Source of the DNA: CAZDXJ01 sp964509475
GTDB lineage: Bacteria > Pseudomonadota > Gammaproteobacteria > Methylococcales > Methylomonadaceae
NCBI GenBank assembly: GCA_964509475.1
Contig: CAZDXJ010000003.1
Span: 1 to 64,000 of the forward strand
Length of the DNA stretch: 64,000 nucleotides
Direction: 5' to 3'
A model generated the notes under the pieces. It made no database searches, was not told where the DNA came from, and saw nothing but the letters and a program-made list of their open reading frames with translations. Positions 25,364-34,658 of the stretch are shown in pieces. The position numbers were made by a program, and so were the translations under genes. The number at the start of each line of letters is the position of its first letter. Positions within the stretch are counted from its first letter, which is position 1.

Positions 25364-27124
25364 TTAAAGCAAGAGCAAAACATCACCCACTTTGACGGCA
25401 TCACCTTCCTTGACATTGAGAGCACTCACCGTTCCAGACAATTTTGCACGCACTTCGGTCTCCATTTTCATTGCTTCCATGATCACGACAATATCGCCTT
25501 CAGCGACGGCCGAACCCACCTGGACATTGATTTTGAGTATATTACCCGCCATTGGCGCCTCGATGGCACTGCCGCTGCTGACGACAGGTTCTGCCGGCGC
25601 CGGCTGAATATCGAGTGCCTGATCGCCCGGTCCTACGACAACATTGAAATTTTTGCCATCGACATTAACCGAATAACGTTCGGTAGCGTGTATTGTGTTA
25701 TCGTTGCGGTTCGCAGCCTGGGGTTTCGGATCGGGTTCTTTTTCAAAAGCATCGGGGGTGTCACGATTGGTCAGAAATTTCCATCCGGTTTGCGCGAAAA
25801 GCCCATAAATCAAGGCCTCTTCTTCAATATTATTGGATAAGCTTACGCCCTCGCTGTTCGCTTTTTGTTTCACTTCAGCGATCAAATTATCCATTTCCGG
25901 CTCCAGCAAATCGGCCGGCCGGCAAGTGATCGGCGCGCTACCTTCGAGAACACGCGCTTGCAAGGCTTTGTCAAGCGGCGCCGGCGCCGCACCATATTCA
26001 CCTTTTAGCACCCCAGCGGTTTCCTTGGTGATGGTTTTATAGCGTTCACCACTGATAACATTCAGAACCGCCTGGGTACCGACGATTTGTGAGGTCGGCG
26101 TCACCAACGGAATATAACCCAGATCCTTGCGCACCCGGGGAATCTCTTGCAATACCTCATCGAATTTATCAAGCGCTCCCTGTTCCTTGAGCTGGTTTTC
26201 CATATTGGTCAACATGCCGCCAGGAACTTGTGACGTCAGTATGCGGCTGTCGATCCCTTTCAGACTGCCTTCGAATTGCGCGTATTTTTTGCGCACATCG
26301 CGCCAATAAGCGGCAATCTCCTCAAGCTGTTTAAGGTTTAGACCGGTATCACGCTCTGTATCCTGCAAACAGGCGACAATCGTCTCGGTCGGGCTGTGGC
26401 CATAGGTCATGCTCATTGAGGAAATCGCCGTATCCACATTGTCAACGCCCGCTTCGGCCGCTTTGATCAAAGTTGGAACACTCAAACCGGTAGTTGCATG
26501 GCAGTGCAGATGCACCGGCAAATCCGTACTTTGCTTGAGCCGCTGCACCAATTCAAAAGCCTCATAGGGTTTCAGCAATCCGGCCATATCCTTGATACAA
26601 ATCGAATGTGCCCCCATGTCTTCGATTTGCTTGCCCAGATCAACCCACATATCCATCGTATGCACCGGGCTGGTGGTGTAAGACAGCGTGCCTTGGGCAT
26701 GGGCATCGGTATTGAGCACCGCTTCAACCGCACGTTTGATATTACGCATATCGTTCATCGCATCAAAAATGCGAAACACATCGATACCATTCACTGCACA
26801 ACGTTCGACAAATTTATCAACCACATCATCGGCATAATGCCGGTAACCCAAAATATTCTGGCCGCGAAACAACATTTGTTGCGGCGTTTTCGGCATGGCC
26901 GCTTTCAATAACCGCAACCGCTCCCAGGGATCTTCGCCAAGATAACGAATACAGGCATCAAAGGTTGCACCGCCCCAGGATTCAATAGACCAATAGCCAA
27001 CCTGATCCAATTTGGAGCAAATCGGTAACATATCGTCGATACGCAAACGCGTCGCGAGAATGGATTGATGAGCATCACGCAGTACGACCTCGGTGATACC
27101 CAGTGAGGGTTTGTTATTTGCCAT
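25364..27124 (-). CDS. oadA: Oxaloacetate decarboxylase subunit alpha, biotin-carrying
   Basis: The soluble carboxyltransferase subunit (586 aa). The N-terminal TIM barrel starts with 'EVVLRDAHQSILATR' and contains 'CIKDMAGLLKPY' and 'HLHCHATTGLS' with metal-binding histidines. A variable Pro/Ala-rich linker leads to the C-terminal biotinyl domain with 'EAMKMETEV', biotin lysine K553. Start ATG 27124 has AGGAGA upstream. Pyruvate carboxylase subunit B has the same layout, but the flanking oadG and oadB settle the call. Confidence 0.95.
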   Translation of the reverse strand: MANNKPSLGITEVVLRDAHQSILATRLRIDDMLPICSKLDQVGYWSIESWGGATFDACIRYLGEDPWERLRLLKAAMPKTPQQMLFRGQNILGYRHYADDVVDKFVERCAVNGIDVFRIFDAMNDMRNIKRAVEAVLNTDAHAQGTLSYTTSPVHTMDMWVDLGKQIEDMGAHSICIKDMAGLLKPYEAFELVQRLKQSTDLPVHLHCHATTGLSVPTLIKAAEAGVDNVDTAISSMSMTYGHSPTETIVACLQDTERDTGLNLKQLEEIAAYWRDVRKKYAQFEGSLKGIDSRILTSQVPGGMLTNMENQLKEQGALDKFDEVLQEIPRVRKDLGYIPLVTPTSQIVGTQAVLNVISGERYKTITKETAGVLKGEYGAAPAPLDKALQARVLEGSAPITCRPADLLEPEMDNLIAEVKQKANSEGVSLSNNIEEEALIYGLFAQTGWKFLTNRDTPDAFEKEPDPKPQAANRNDNTIHATERYSVNVDGKNFNVVVGPGDQALDIQPAPAEPVVSSGSAIEAPMAGNILKINVQVGSAVAEGDIVVIMEAMKMETEVRAKLSGTVSALNVKEGDAVKVGDVLLLL

Positions 27125-27209
27125 TTACAGTTTCTCCTAGACCTTTTTGGGCCTTATCGCTTTACCTTTTGGGTAAGAGAGTCTCCGGGCAACAAGCGTT
27201 GTAAACCGC

Positions 27210-27446
27210 TTATCGATGCTTTGCCCGATGTTGGTGGATGGCAGCGCTAATCGCCGCAATGATACGTTGTTCGTTTACCGCCGGCGAACCGGATGATCCA
27301 TTCTGTAGAGCGGGCGGCTCGGGAAAAAAACGCAGTATGATAGCCGACATCAAATTGACGGCAACAATCAGCATGACCAGAAACAGGAACACAATTCCCA
27401 TCCCGATCCACATCAGCTCTATTCCGGCACTGAGTTGTTCAATCAT
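27210..27446 (-). CDS. oadG: Oxaloacetate decarboxylase subunit gamma
   Basis: A small 78-residue subunit with one N-terminal transmembrane helix (about residues 12-33) and a polar, Pro-containing tail ending 'IHQHRAKHR', where histidines may bind zinc as in characterised OadG. ATG 27446 is preferred to the TTG at 27449. It opens the oadGAB operon, 85 nt before oadA. Confidence 0.88.
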   Translation of the reverse strand: MIEQLSAGIELMWIGMGIVFLFLVMLIVAVNLMSAIILRFFPEPPALQNGSSGSPAVNEQRIIAAISAAIHQHRAKHR

Positions 27447-27553
27447 CAATGTTATAAGTAATTAAAATATTCAACCCGTCATTATCTATGAAACAATGGA
27501 TTTTATCAATCCAATACCTGACCTTATCACACAGTATTTGCTGGAAACTTCAT

Positions 27554-27624
27554 TTAACCCAGCCTTGTCATTGTAGGGCCATACGGCTACAACTTATATA
27601 GTTTATCTGACAAAGCTGGGTTAA
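27554..27624. repeat. Long inverted repeat between tpx and oadG
   Basis: TTAACCCAGCCTTGTCA (27554-27570) pairs with TGACAAAGCTGGGTTAA (27608-27624), with one mismatch, and a smaller stem (TTGTAG..CTACAA) lies inside. It ends 3 nt from the tpx stop. It could end the tpx transcript, but no T run follows, so it may be a REP-like element. Confidence 0.6.
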
Positions 27625-27627
27625 TTC

Positions 27628-28122
27628 TTATAATGCCGCCAGAACCGCCTCATAATCCGGCTCATCGGCAATTTCATGCACCAACTGGGTATAAACCACG
27701 TTATCCTGCTCATCGATAACAATAACCGCCCTGGCCAGCAAACCAGCCAAAAAGGTATCGATCAATTTGACGCCGTAATCCTCGGCGAAACGGGAACGAA
27801 AACAGGAAAGGGGGTCGATGTCCGTCAAACCTTCCGCACCGCAAAAACGGCTTTGCGCAAAGGGCAGATCCGCAGAGATCACCAGGACCGCGGTATTTTG
27901 CAATCGTGCCGCCTTTTGGTTGAATTTTCGGGTTGACAACGCACAAGTTGGTGTATCCAGACTGGGAACCGTCATGAGCAGCTTTTTTTTACCCGCCCAG
28001 TTTTTCAACGATACTTCCTTTAACTTGTTGTTCACCAATACAAAATCCGGAGCTGGATGACCCAGCGCCGGTAATTCACCCGATGTATTGAGCGGTTTTC
28101 CTTGAATTGCAATCGTCGCCAT
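27628..28122 (-). CDS. tpx: Thiol peroxidase
   Basis: An atypical 2-Cys peroxiredoxin (164 aa) that reduces lipid and other hydroperoxides with thioredoxin. The peroxidatic Cys60 is in 'SLDTPTCALSTRKF' and the resolving Cys94 in 'SRFCGAEGL', the 34-residue spacing of the Tpx class. It lies 4 nt after der on the same strand, and co-transcription with der is possible. Confidence 0.95.
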   Translation of the reverse strand: MATIAIQGKPLNTSGELPALGHPAPDFVLVNNKLKEVSLKNWAGKKKLLMTVPSLDTPTCALSTRKFNQKAARLQNTAVLVISADLPFAQSRFCGAEGLTDIDPLSCFRSRFAEDYGVKLIDTFLAGLLARAVIVIDEQDNVVYTQLVHEIADEPDYEAVLAAL

Positions 28123-28126
28123 GTAG

Positions 28127-29524
28127 TTACCTGTTTTTTTTGATTTTTGCCTGTTTTGAAATTCTTTTCGGTACGGGTTTACCCGCCCTGGCCGGCCTTT
28201 TGGCCCGGCTTTGAAAGGGATTATCGGAACTGCGAAATTCGATACGCACCGGCGTACCCTGCAAGCGCAGCTTGCCGCGGAAAAAATTGATCAGATAACG
28301 CCGGTAGGCATCGGGCAAGGCCTCGGTCTGGTTACCATGAATCACGACAATGGGTGGATTATGGCCGCCCTGATGAGCATATTTCAATTTGATGCGCCGG
28401 CCTCTCACCAACGGCGGTTGATGGGCTTCGACCGCCTCTTTCAGATAATTCGTCAACGCCGACGTGGACATATCGGCCATAGCCGCCTGATACAGGCTGA
28501 ACACCACATCAAATAAACTACCCACGCCACTGCCGTGCAAGGCAGAGACCGGATGTTTTTCGGCAAAATCCAGAAACGGCAGCTTGACATCGATTTGCCG
28601 CTTGATTTTTTGCTTTTGGTCAAAACTGAGACCATCCCATTTGTTCAGCCCGATAATCAACGCCCGGCCTGCTTCCAGCACCTGACCCAACAAATGACAA
28701 TCCTGGTCGGTTATGCCTTCGCTGGCATCGATCAGATAAATCACCACATGGGCTTTTTCAATAGCCTGCAATGCCTTGATGACACTGAATTTTTCGATTG
28801 TCTGGGATATTCTGGCACGCCGGCGCATACCGGCGGTATCAATTAAGGTAAATTGCTGGCCTTTACGTTCGAACGGAATATAAATGCTGTCCCGGGTTGT
28901 TCCCGGCTGATCATAAACAACAACCCGTTCTTCACCCAGCAGCCGGTTGACCAGTGTGGATTTACCGACATTGGGCCGCCCCACGACCGCAATAGCGATA
29001 CCTTGCTCGACCGGCGCCTGCACTTCATGGCTTGCGGGTACAAAATCGTCAATACGCCGAACCAATTCGACAACCCCGCGCCCATGACTGGCGGCAATCA
29101 ATACCGGCTCCCCCAAGGCCAATGAATAAAAATCCATCATCGCCAGTTCGATATTGATGCCATCAATCTTGTTGAGCACCAGCAGCACCGGCTTGTCCTG
29201 TTTGCGCAACATTTCCGCAATGGCCTGATCGGAAGCACACAAGCCCGCACGCGCATCAACCAGAAAAAAAATGACATCTGCCTCTTGCAGGGCTATCTGA
29301 ACCTGACGCCTGGCGGAACTATCGATACCGTCTTTTGCATCCGTGATACCGCCGGTATCGACCAGGATACAATCACGCTCGCCGCGTTTAATCCGTCCAT
29401 ATTGGCGATCCCGGGTCAGACCCGGAAAATCCGCGACCAGAGCATCACGGCTACGGGTCAGATAATTGAACAAGGTCGATTTGCCAACATTAGGCCGCCC
29501 CACCAAGGCGATAACCGGTAACAT
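28127..29524 (-). CDS. der: Ribosome biogenesis GTPase Der (EngA)
   Basis: An essential tandem-GTPase for 50S subunit assembly. The two G1 loops 'GRPNVGKSTLFN' (residue 8 on) and 'GRPNVGKSTLVN' (about residue 184 on) mark the two G domains, followed by the KH-like domain and a basic C-terminal tail. The start is taken as ATG 29524, overlapping the bamB stop as TGATG, giving 465 aa beginning 'MLPVIALVG'. An adjacent ATG lies at 29527. Confidence 0.96.
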   Translation of the reverse strand: MLPVIALVGRPNVGKSTLFNYLTRSRDALVADFPGLTRDRQYGRIKRGERDCILVDTGGITDAKDGIDSSARRQVQIALQEADVIFFLVDARAGLCASDQAIAEMLRKQDKPVLLVLNKIDGINIELAMMDFYSLALGEPVLIAASHGRGVVELVRRIDDFVPASHEVQAPVEQGIAIAVVGRPNVGKSTLVNRLLGEERVVVYDQPGTTRDSIYIPFERKGQQFTLIDTAGMRRRARISQTIEKFSVIKALQAIEKAHVVIYLIDASEGITDQDCHLLGQVLEAGRALIIGLNKWDGLSFDQKQKIKRQIDVKLPFLDFAEKHPVSALHGSGVGSLFDVVFSLYQAAMADMSTSALTNYLKEAVEAHQPPLVRGRRIKLKYAHQGGHNPPIVVIHGNQTEALPDAYRRYLINFFRGKLRLQGTPVRIEFRSSDNPFQSRAKRPARAGKPVPKRISKQAKIKKNR

Positions 29525-30735
29525 CATGGCGCTTGCACCCGCAATGCGGCCAAAGCCCCATCACTGGCATAAACATAAACCACGCCATCGACAACCTGCG
29601 GCCTTGCCAAAACCGGACTGTCACTGATCTGTACCCGCCCCAACTGACGGCCATCGGCTTTGGAAAGCCAGTGCACATAACCTTCAAAATCGGCGACGAC
29701 AACATATTCATCGTAAACCACGGGTCCCGTCAACGCCCGGCGATGTAAAGCCCTTTGCTTCCACAACGACGCTCCATTGCGCAAATCCAGTTGCCAGACA
29801 TCACTATCGACATCGGTCACATATAAATACCGCCAGTCCACGGCTAGGCCGGCATAGCAAGACAGGTTCTGATTGCGCCACAATACTGTACCGTCATCGC
29901 TCAACAAGGCGCTGATACCGCCATGATAAGCGGCAATGAATACGACGCCTTCGGCCGCAACCGGATCCGCCACCAAATCCACCAACCTTTCCACTTCGGA
30001 ACGCCCTTTAGGGATGGCAATACTGGTTTCCCATAATTGTTTGCCATCGCTTAATCGCAAGGCAATGGCCTTGCCATTGGCGTAACCGTTCACAATCCGG
30101 TTCGTTTCGATAACCGGCGTTGCCGCACCGCGTATACTCAAAGCTGGAATATTTTTTTCAAACACCCAAATCTCACCGCCATCGTCTTCACGCAACGCAA
30201 AAACCTTGCCATCAACCGTGCGCACAATAACAATACCCTCGGCAACCACAGGCACAGACAGAACTTCACTGGAAACCCGGGTTTGCCACAACACTTCACC
30301 GCTTTGCTTGCTCAAGGCCACGACCTGGGCATTACTGTCGCCTACAATCAAAACCTCATTACCCAGGCCCGGTCCTGCCGATAACAACAAATCGGTCTCA
30401 ACTTGCCAAATCAAATCCCCACTCAATGCATCACGCGCCTCGACCACGCCGTCCCGATCCGCCGCATAAATGAAACCGGCATCGACGGCGGGTATCAATT
30501 TTACGGCTTGTTGTTCATAGCCATCACCGATATCTTGCTGCCAAAGTGTATCAATTTGCACTTCCGCTTCATAATCGACCAATTCGTTCGGTGGCTCGCT
30601 ATTATCCTCGCCCCCCAACAGCGAATTGGAAAAATCCGTGACCGCTTCCCAAGCCGCGCAACCACTCAGACTGAGCGTTGACAAGAGCCCTATCAATACG
30701 GCCAGGACATAACGTTGACAAGCAATAATTTTCAT
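29524..30735 (-). CDS. bamB: Outer membrane assembly lipoprotein BamB
   Basis: A lipoprotein of the BAM complex that inserts outer membrane beta-barrels. The signal peptide ends in the lipobox 'LSGC' with Cys26. The rest is a PQQ-like beta-propeller with repeated 'G.I.W' style blades such as 'SGDLIWQVETD', 'SGEVLWQTRVS' and 'GTVLWRNQN'. Its 403 aa are typical. The yfgM-bamB-der order is conserved across gammaproteobacteria. Confidence 0.95.
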   Translation of the reverse strand: MKIIACQRYVLAVLIGLLSTLSLSGCAAWEAVTDFSNSLLGGEDNSEPPNELVDYEAEVQIDTLWQQDIGDGYEQQAVKLIPAVDAGFIYAADRDGVVEARDALSGDLIWQVETDLLLSAGPGLGNEVLIVGDSNAQVVALSKQSGEVLWQTRVSSEVLSVPVVAEGIVIVRTVDGKVFALREDDGGEIWVFEKNIPALSIRGAATPVIETNRIVNGYANGKAIALRLSDGKQLWETSIAIPKGRSEVERLVDLVADPVAAEGVVFIAAYHGGISALLSDDGTVLWRNQNLSCYAGLAVDWRYLYVTDVDSDVWQLDLRNGASLWKQRALHRRALTGPVVYDEYVVVADFEGYVHWLSKADGRQLGRVQISDSPVLARPQVVDGVVYVYASDGALAALRVQAP

Positions 30736-30757
30736 GAGTTATCACATCCGCCAGCCA

Positions 30758-31405
30758 TCAGGATGGGTTTTCAAGTAATTTCGGCGCCGTCAAATCATCA
30801 ATTTTATATTGCAGCAAGGGCGAGGTTTGCCCGGCTCTTAACGCGTTCTGATAGGCTGTACGCGCTTGCCCCGGACGTTGCAAGGCAACGTAAAAATCGC
30901 CTTTTAATTCTTCATATTGGCCATTGAACGCCTGACTGGACTGCGGATCGATTTCAGCGATTTTCTGCAGCCCTTGTTCATACTCACCTGTCGCCAGCAA
31001 CAAACGCAACAGACGAATGCTTGCAACATTTTTCAAGGCACTGTCCGCTTTAGCCGTCAACGATTGCAAAACCTGTTTGGCCGATTCCAAATCGTCCGTC
31101 GCAACCTGGGCTTTGGCCTGAAACAGTTTTCCATAAAGCGCATAAGGGGTGGATGCGTATTGTTCATCCAGACGCTGGGCAATTTTATTGACTGACTCGT
31201 ACTGGTTTTTCTTGGCCGCGCTCAACAACTCTTCATACAAGGCGGAAGCCTTCAAACGGGTGTCCTGTTGATAGCCTTGCCAGAAATTCCAACCAGCAAT
31301 AATAATAAGCCCACCAACCAAACCACTGATAACGGAATTGGCATTTTTTTGCCACCATTTTTTTAAAGCATCGATTTGCTGCTCTTCAGTTTCATAAAGC
31401 TCCAC
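30758..31405 (-). CDS. yfgM: YfgM family TPR protein, ancillary SecYEG subunit
   Basis: A 215-residue bitopic inner membrane protein. A cytoplasmic start ('DALKKWWQKNANSVI') is followed by one helix at about residues 22-40 and a periplasmic TPR-like helical domain. In E. coli YfgM binds the Sec translocon with PpiD. It starts at GTG 31405 with a strong AGGAGGGG site, one base after the hisS stop. Confidence 0.92.
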   Translation of the reverse strand: MELYETEEQQIDALKKWWQKNANSVISGLVGGLIIIAGWNFWQGYQQDTRLKASALYEELLSAAKKNQYESVNKIAQRLDEQYASTPYALYGKLFQAKAQVATDDLESAKQVLQSLTAKADSALKNVASIRLLRLLLATGEYEQGLQKIAEIDPQSSQAFNGQYEELKGDFYVALQRPGQARTAYQNALRAGQTSPLLQYKIDDLTAPKLLENPS

Positions 31406-31406
31406 G

Positions 31407-32690
31407 TTACCCCTCCTGTTTCAATATTGTTTTCAAGTAAGCGAGCGCCTGATCTTGCGTCAAGGTTTGCTGCTCATCACCGCTACGCATCGGCTTGATG
31501 CTAACCTGGCCGCTTGCGGCTTCCTCATCACCCAGAATCAGCGCATATTCGGTACCGCTTTTATCGGCTTTTTTAAACTGGCTTTTGAAACTGCCGCCAC
31601 CGCAATGCATCACCAGCGATATAGCGGGCAGTTCATCGCGGATGCGTTCGGCAAGCTGAAGGCCGGTTTTCTCGGCCAACGCACCAACCTGAATCAGATA
31701 CAAATTGACCGCTTGTCCGGTTTGCGGGGCATCGGACATTGCCAGCAAAGCCAACAAGCGCTCCATACCCATGGCAAAACCAATCGCTGTATTCGCCCGA
31801 CCGCCTAATTGTTCTATCAGCTGATCATAGCGACCACCGGCACAGACCGTGCCTTGCGCACCCAAGGCATCGGTAACCCATTCAAATACTGTTTTACCAT
31901 AATAATCCAGACCCCGAACCAAACGGCTGTTTACGACATAATCAACACCCGACAGCTCAAGCCGTTGCAACACGCCCTCAAAATGCGCCCGGCTGTCTTT
32001 GCCAAGATAATCCATCAATACCGGCGCTTCGGCGATCAAATCCTGCATCTGCGGATTTTTGCTGTCCAGAATACGCAAGGGATTGGTTTGCAGGCGGCGT
32101 AAACTGTCTTCATCCAGCCGTGCTTTGTGTGCTTTGAAGTAATCCACCAAAACTTCGCGGTAACGCATGCGCTCTTGCAGCGTTCCCAGGGTATTAATCT
32201 GTAACTGTAATTTGTCCGCGATATGCAGCCGCTTCCATAACCGCGCCGACACCAAAATAATCTCCGCATCGACATCCGGCCCGGCCATACCATAGGTTTC
32301 CACGCCCAGTTGTACAAATTGCCGGTAACGCCCCTTCTGCGGACGCTCATGCCGGAACATCGGGCCGTAGTACCATAGCCGCTGCACCTGATTGTGCAAC
32401 AAGCCATGTTCCAGGCAGGCCCTGAGGCAACCCGCCGTGCCTTCCGGGCGCAAGGTCAGTGAATCGCCATTACGATCATCGAAGGTATACATTTCCTTTT
32501 CGACAATATCCGTTACTTCACCGATTGAACGTTTGAACAATTCGGTTTTTTCGACAATCGGCAAACGGATTTCGCGGTACCCGTAAGCGTTCAATACATC
32601 GCGTATGACTTGTTCAACATATTGCCATAAAGCGGTATGCTGCGGTAATACATCGTGCATTCCGCGTATTGCCTGAATCTTTTTCGCCAT
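31407..32690 (-). CDS. hisS: Histidyl-tRNA synthetase
   Basis: A class II aminoacyl-tRNA synthetase (427 aa). Motif 2 is in 'WYYGPMFRHERPQKGRYR', the histidine-specific signatures are 'LVRGLDYYGKTVFEWV' and 'CAGGRYD', and motif 3 is 'GFAMGMERLL'. The C-terminal anticodon-binding domain is present. In many relatives ispG and rodZ lie between hisS and pilF. Here a 148-nt gap without a gene follows pilF instead. Confidence 0.96.
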   Translation of the reverse strand: MAKKIQAIRGMHDVLPQHTALWQYVEQVIRDVLNAYGYREIRLPIVEKTELFKRSIGEVTDIVEKEMYTFDDRNGDSLTLRPEGTAGCLRACLEHGLLHNQVQRLWYYGPMFRHERPQKGRYRQFVQLGVETYGMAGPDVDAEIILVSARLWKRLHIADKLQLQINTLGTLQERMRYREVLVDYFKAHKARLDEDSLRRLQTNPLRILDSKNPQMQDLIAEAPVLMDYLGKDSRAHFEGVLQRLELSGVDYVVNSRLVRGLDYYGKTVFEWVTDALGAQGTVCAGGRYDQLIEQLGGRANTAIGFAMGMERLLALLAMSDAPQTGQAVNLYLIQVGALAEKTGLQLAERIRDELPAISLVMHCGGGSFKSQFKKADKSGTEYALILGDEEAASGQVSIKPMRSGDEQQTLTQDQALAYLKTILKQEG

Positions 32691-32838
32691 TTTAATTTAA
32701 AAAGAGAAGATACAAAAAATAATATGTTGATGGAAAACCCGCTACCCGGCCTTTAAAATACGGTATGAAAGCCGACCAAAAACAAGCTAAATCCGTTTAC
32801 AGTCATTGCCCGGTTTTTGTTCCACACCCATACGACCG

Positions 32839-33591
32839 CTAATTCAGTCGTTGCGCCTCTTTCGACAGCGGAAACTTTTCCAACAGCGTCGCCTTGTAAC
32901 GATCGGCTTTTTCGGTATTGCCCAAAGACATTTCGATCAGCATGGCATAATAAAGCGTTTTGGGCGTATGCTTGGAACGCGCAAGAAACCTTTCCAAAAA
33001 ACCTTTGGCCGAAATATAGTTTTTTTTGTCATAACTGACGGCAATCATCTGTTGCAAAGCCGGCGCATAATTCGGGTTTTTCTGCAAAGCCTCGCGCAAA
33101 TAACGTTCCGCCACCCCGGTTTCATTACGGTTATATTTACAAATCCCGATATTGGTCAACGCAAACCATTTGCGGGTATTCATCGGCGCCGCCAACGCCT
33201 CATTCAAATAAACCATGGCCTTATCATACAACCCCTGATCACACAAAAAGCGTCCATAATTGTTTTTGGCGCTGACATTATCCGGATTCAAATCCAGCGA
33301 TTGCCCAAAATATTGCTCGGCGCGTTTGGCATCCCCCAGATTCTGATACAGCACGCCCAGGGCATTATGTATTTCGCTGTTGTCCTCATCCAGTTGCAAG
33401 GCGTGTTGCAAACGTTGCAAGGCGATCCGGTTTTTACCCAGTTCCATATAGCCCACCCCCATCTGCAAATAATTTTCAGCGATCTCGTGATCCGACTTTT
33501 CCTGTTTTTTGTGATCGCTGGATGCACAGGCATTCAGCAACAAGGCAACCAGTATCAACATGCGTAACAACACATCAGACCACATGTTCAT
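32839..33591 (-). CDS. pilF: Type IV pilus biogenesis lipoprotein PilF (PilW)
   Basis: An outer membrane lipoprotein with TPR repeats that helps the PilQ secretin assemble. Start 33591 gives a signal peptide ending 'LLLNAC' (Cys22) and 250 aa. ATG 33585 with AGGG upstream is a possible start. About six TPR units are visible, for example 'GDAKRAEQYFGQSLDLNP' and 'GLYDKAMVYLNEAL'. Its start overlaps the end of rlmN by about 10-17 bp, matching the rlmN-pilF order of other gammaproteobacteria. Confidence 0.92.
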   Translation of the reverse strand: MNMWSDVLLRMLILVALLLNACASSDHKKQEKSDHEIAENYLQMGVGYMELGKNRIALQRLQHALQLDEDNSEIHNALGVLYQNLGDAKRAEQYFGQSLDLNPDNVSAKNNYGRFLCDQGLYDKAMVYLNEALAAPMNTRKWFALTNIGICKYNRNETGVAERYLREALQKNPNYAPALQQMIAVSYDKKNYISAKGFLERFLARSKHTPKTLYYAMLIEMSLGNTEKADRYKATLLEKFPLSKEAQRLN

Positions 33592-34654
33592 ACCCTGCTT
33601 GAGACAAACGAACAGAGCGGCGGCTTTTATCCTGCACCCGGCCCACCAATTGACCACAGGCGGCATCGATATCATCACCGCGGGTTTTGCGTATCGTGGT
33701 TATCATGCCGGCTTTGTGCAGGATATTCCTGAACGCGTCAATTGCCTCTGGCGTGGAGCACCGATAAGGGCTGCCGGGAAACGGATTGAAAGGTATCAGA
33801 TTGATTTTACACGGCACATTCTGCAACAAATTAATCATCCTTTTCGCATCTTTTGTTGAATCGTTAACGCCCCGCAACATCACATATTCAAAGGTGACGC
33901 GCCGCCGGGGTGACAATTTCACATTATCCTGGCAGGCCGCCAAAAGTTCTGCCAATGGATATTTGCGGTTGATCGGCACCAGCTCATTGCGCAGTTCATC
34001 ATTGACCGCATGCAGGGAAACCGCCAGGCTCACGTCACAAGCCCCGGTCAAGCGGTACATTGCCGGGACAATGCCGGATGTACTGATCGTCACCCGCCGT
34101 TTTGACAAACCAAAAGCAAAATCATCCAGCATCAAGCGTACCGCCGTCAGCACATTATCAAAATTGAGCAGGGGCTCCCCCATACCCATCATGACCACAT
34201 TGGTGATTTTGGCCTTGTCAGTCAATTGCCGTTGGGCCGCATAGAGCTGGCCGCTAATTTCCGCCGCCGTCAGATTGCGGTTAAATCCCTGCCGGGCGGT
34301 TGAACAAAACGTACAGGCCAATGCACAACCGATTTGCGAGGAAACACATAAGGTTCCGCGCTCCGCTTCGGGAATGAAAACCGTTTCCACCCGGTTGCCG
34401 CAAGCCGTTTGCAATACCCATTTGCAGGTTCCGTCGCTGGCCTGCTGCTGCAAAATAATCTCCGGCGCGGCAATTACGCAATGGCTTTTCAAATAAGCCC
34501 GCAAGGATTTACTCAGATCGCTCATCGCATCGAAATCATCGACCCCGATCGGGTAAATCCATTTCATAAGCTGCCTGGCGCGAAACGGCTTCTCGCCAAT
34601 TCCGACAAAAAAGGCCTCCAGACCTTTTCTGTCGAAATCGAGCAGATTAATCAT
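33575..34654 (-). CDS. rlmN: 23S rRNA (A2503-C2) / tRNA (A37-C2) methyltransferase RlmN
   Basis: A radical SAM enzyme that methylates A2503 of 23S rRNA and A37 of some tRNAs at C2. The CxxxCxxC cluster motif is 'CALACTFCST', the SAM-binding 'MMGMGEPLLNFDNV' follows, and 'ISTSGIVP' is typical. Start ATG 34654 gives 359 aa from 'MINLLDFDRKGL'. The open frame extends upstream into ndk but is not family sequence. It follows ndk by 4 nt. Confidence 0.95.
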   Translation of the reverse strand: MINLLDFDRKGLEAFFVGIGEKPFRARQLMKWIYPIGVDDFDAMSDLSKSLRAYLKSHCVIAAPEIILQQQASDGTCKWVLQTACGNRVETVFIPEAERGTLCVSSQIGCALACTFCSTARQGFNRNLTAAEISGQLYAAQRQLTDKAKITNVVMMGMGEPLLNFDNVLTAVRLMLDDFAFGLSKRRVTISTSGIVPAMYRLTGACDVSLAVSLHAVNDELRNELVPINRKYPLAELLAACQDNVKLSPRRRVTFEYVMLRGVNDSTKDAKRMINLLQNVPCKINLIPFNPFPGSPYRCSTPEAIDAFRNILHKAGMITTIRKTRGDDIDAACGQLVGRVQDKSRRSVRLSQAGYEHVV

Positions 34655-34658
34655 TGAT

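Noticed and set aside
32806..33567. 253-codon plus-strand ORF opposite pilF
   Set aside because: pilF has a lipobox and TPR repeats. The reverse product is Phe/Gln/Ile-rich shadow coding.
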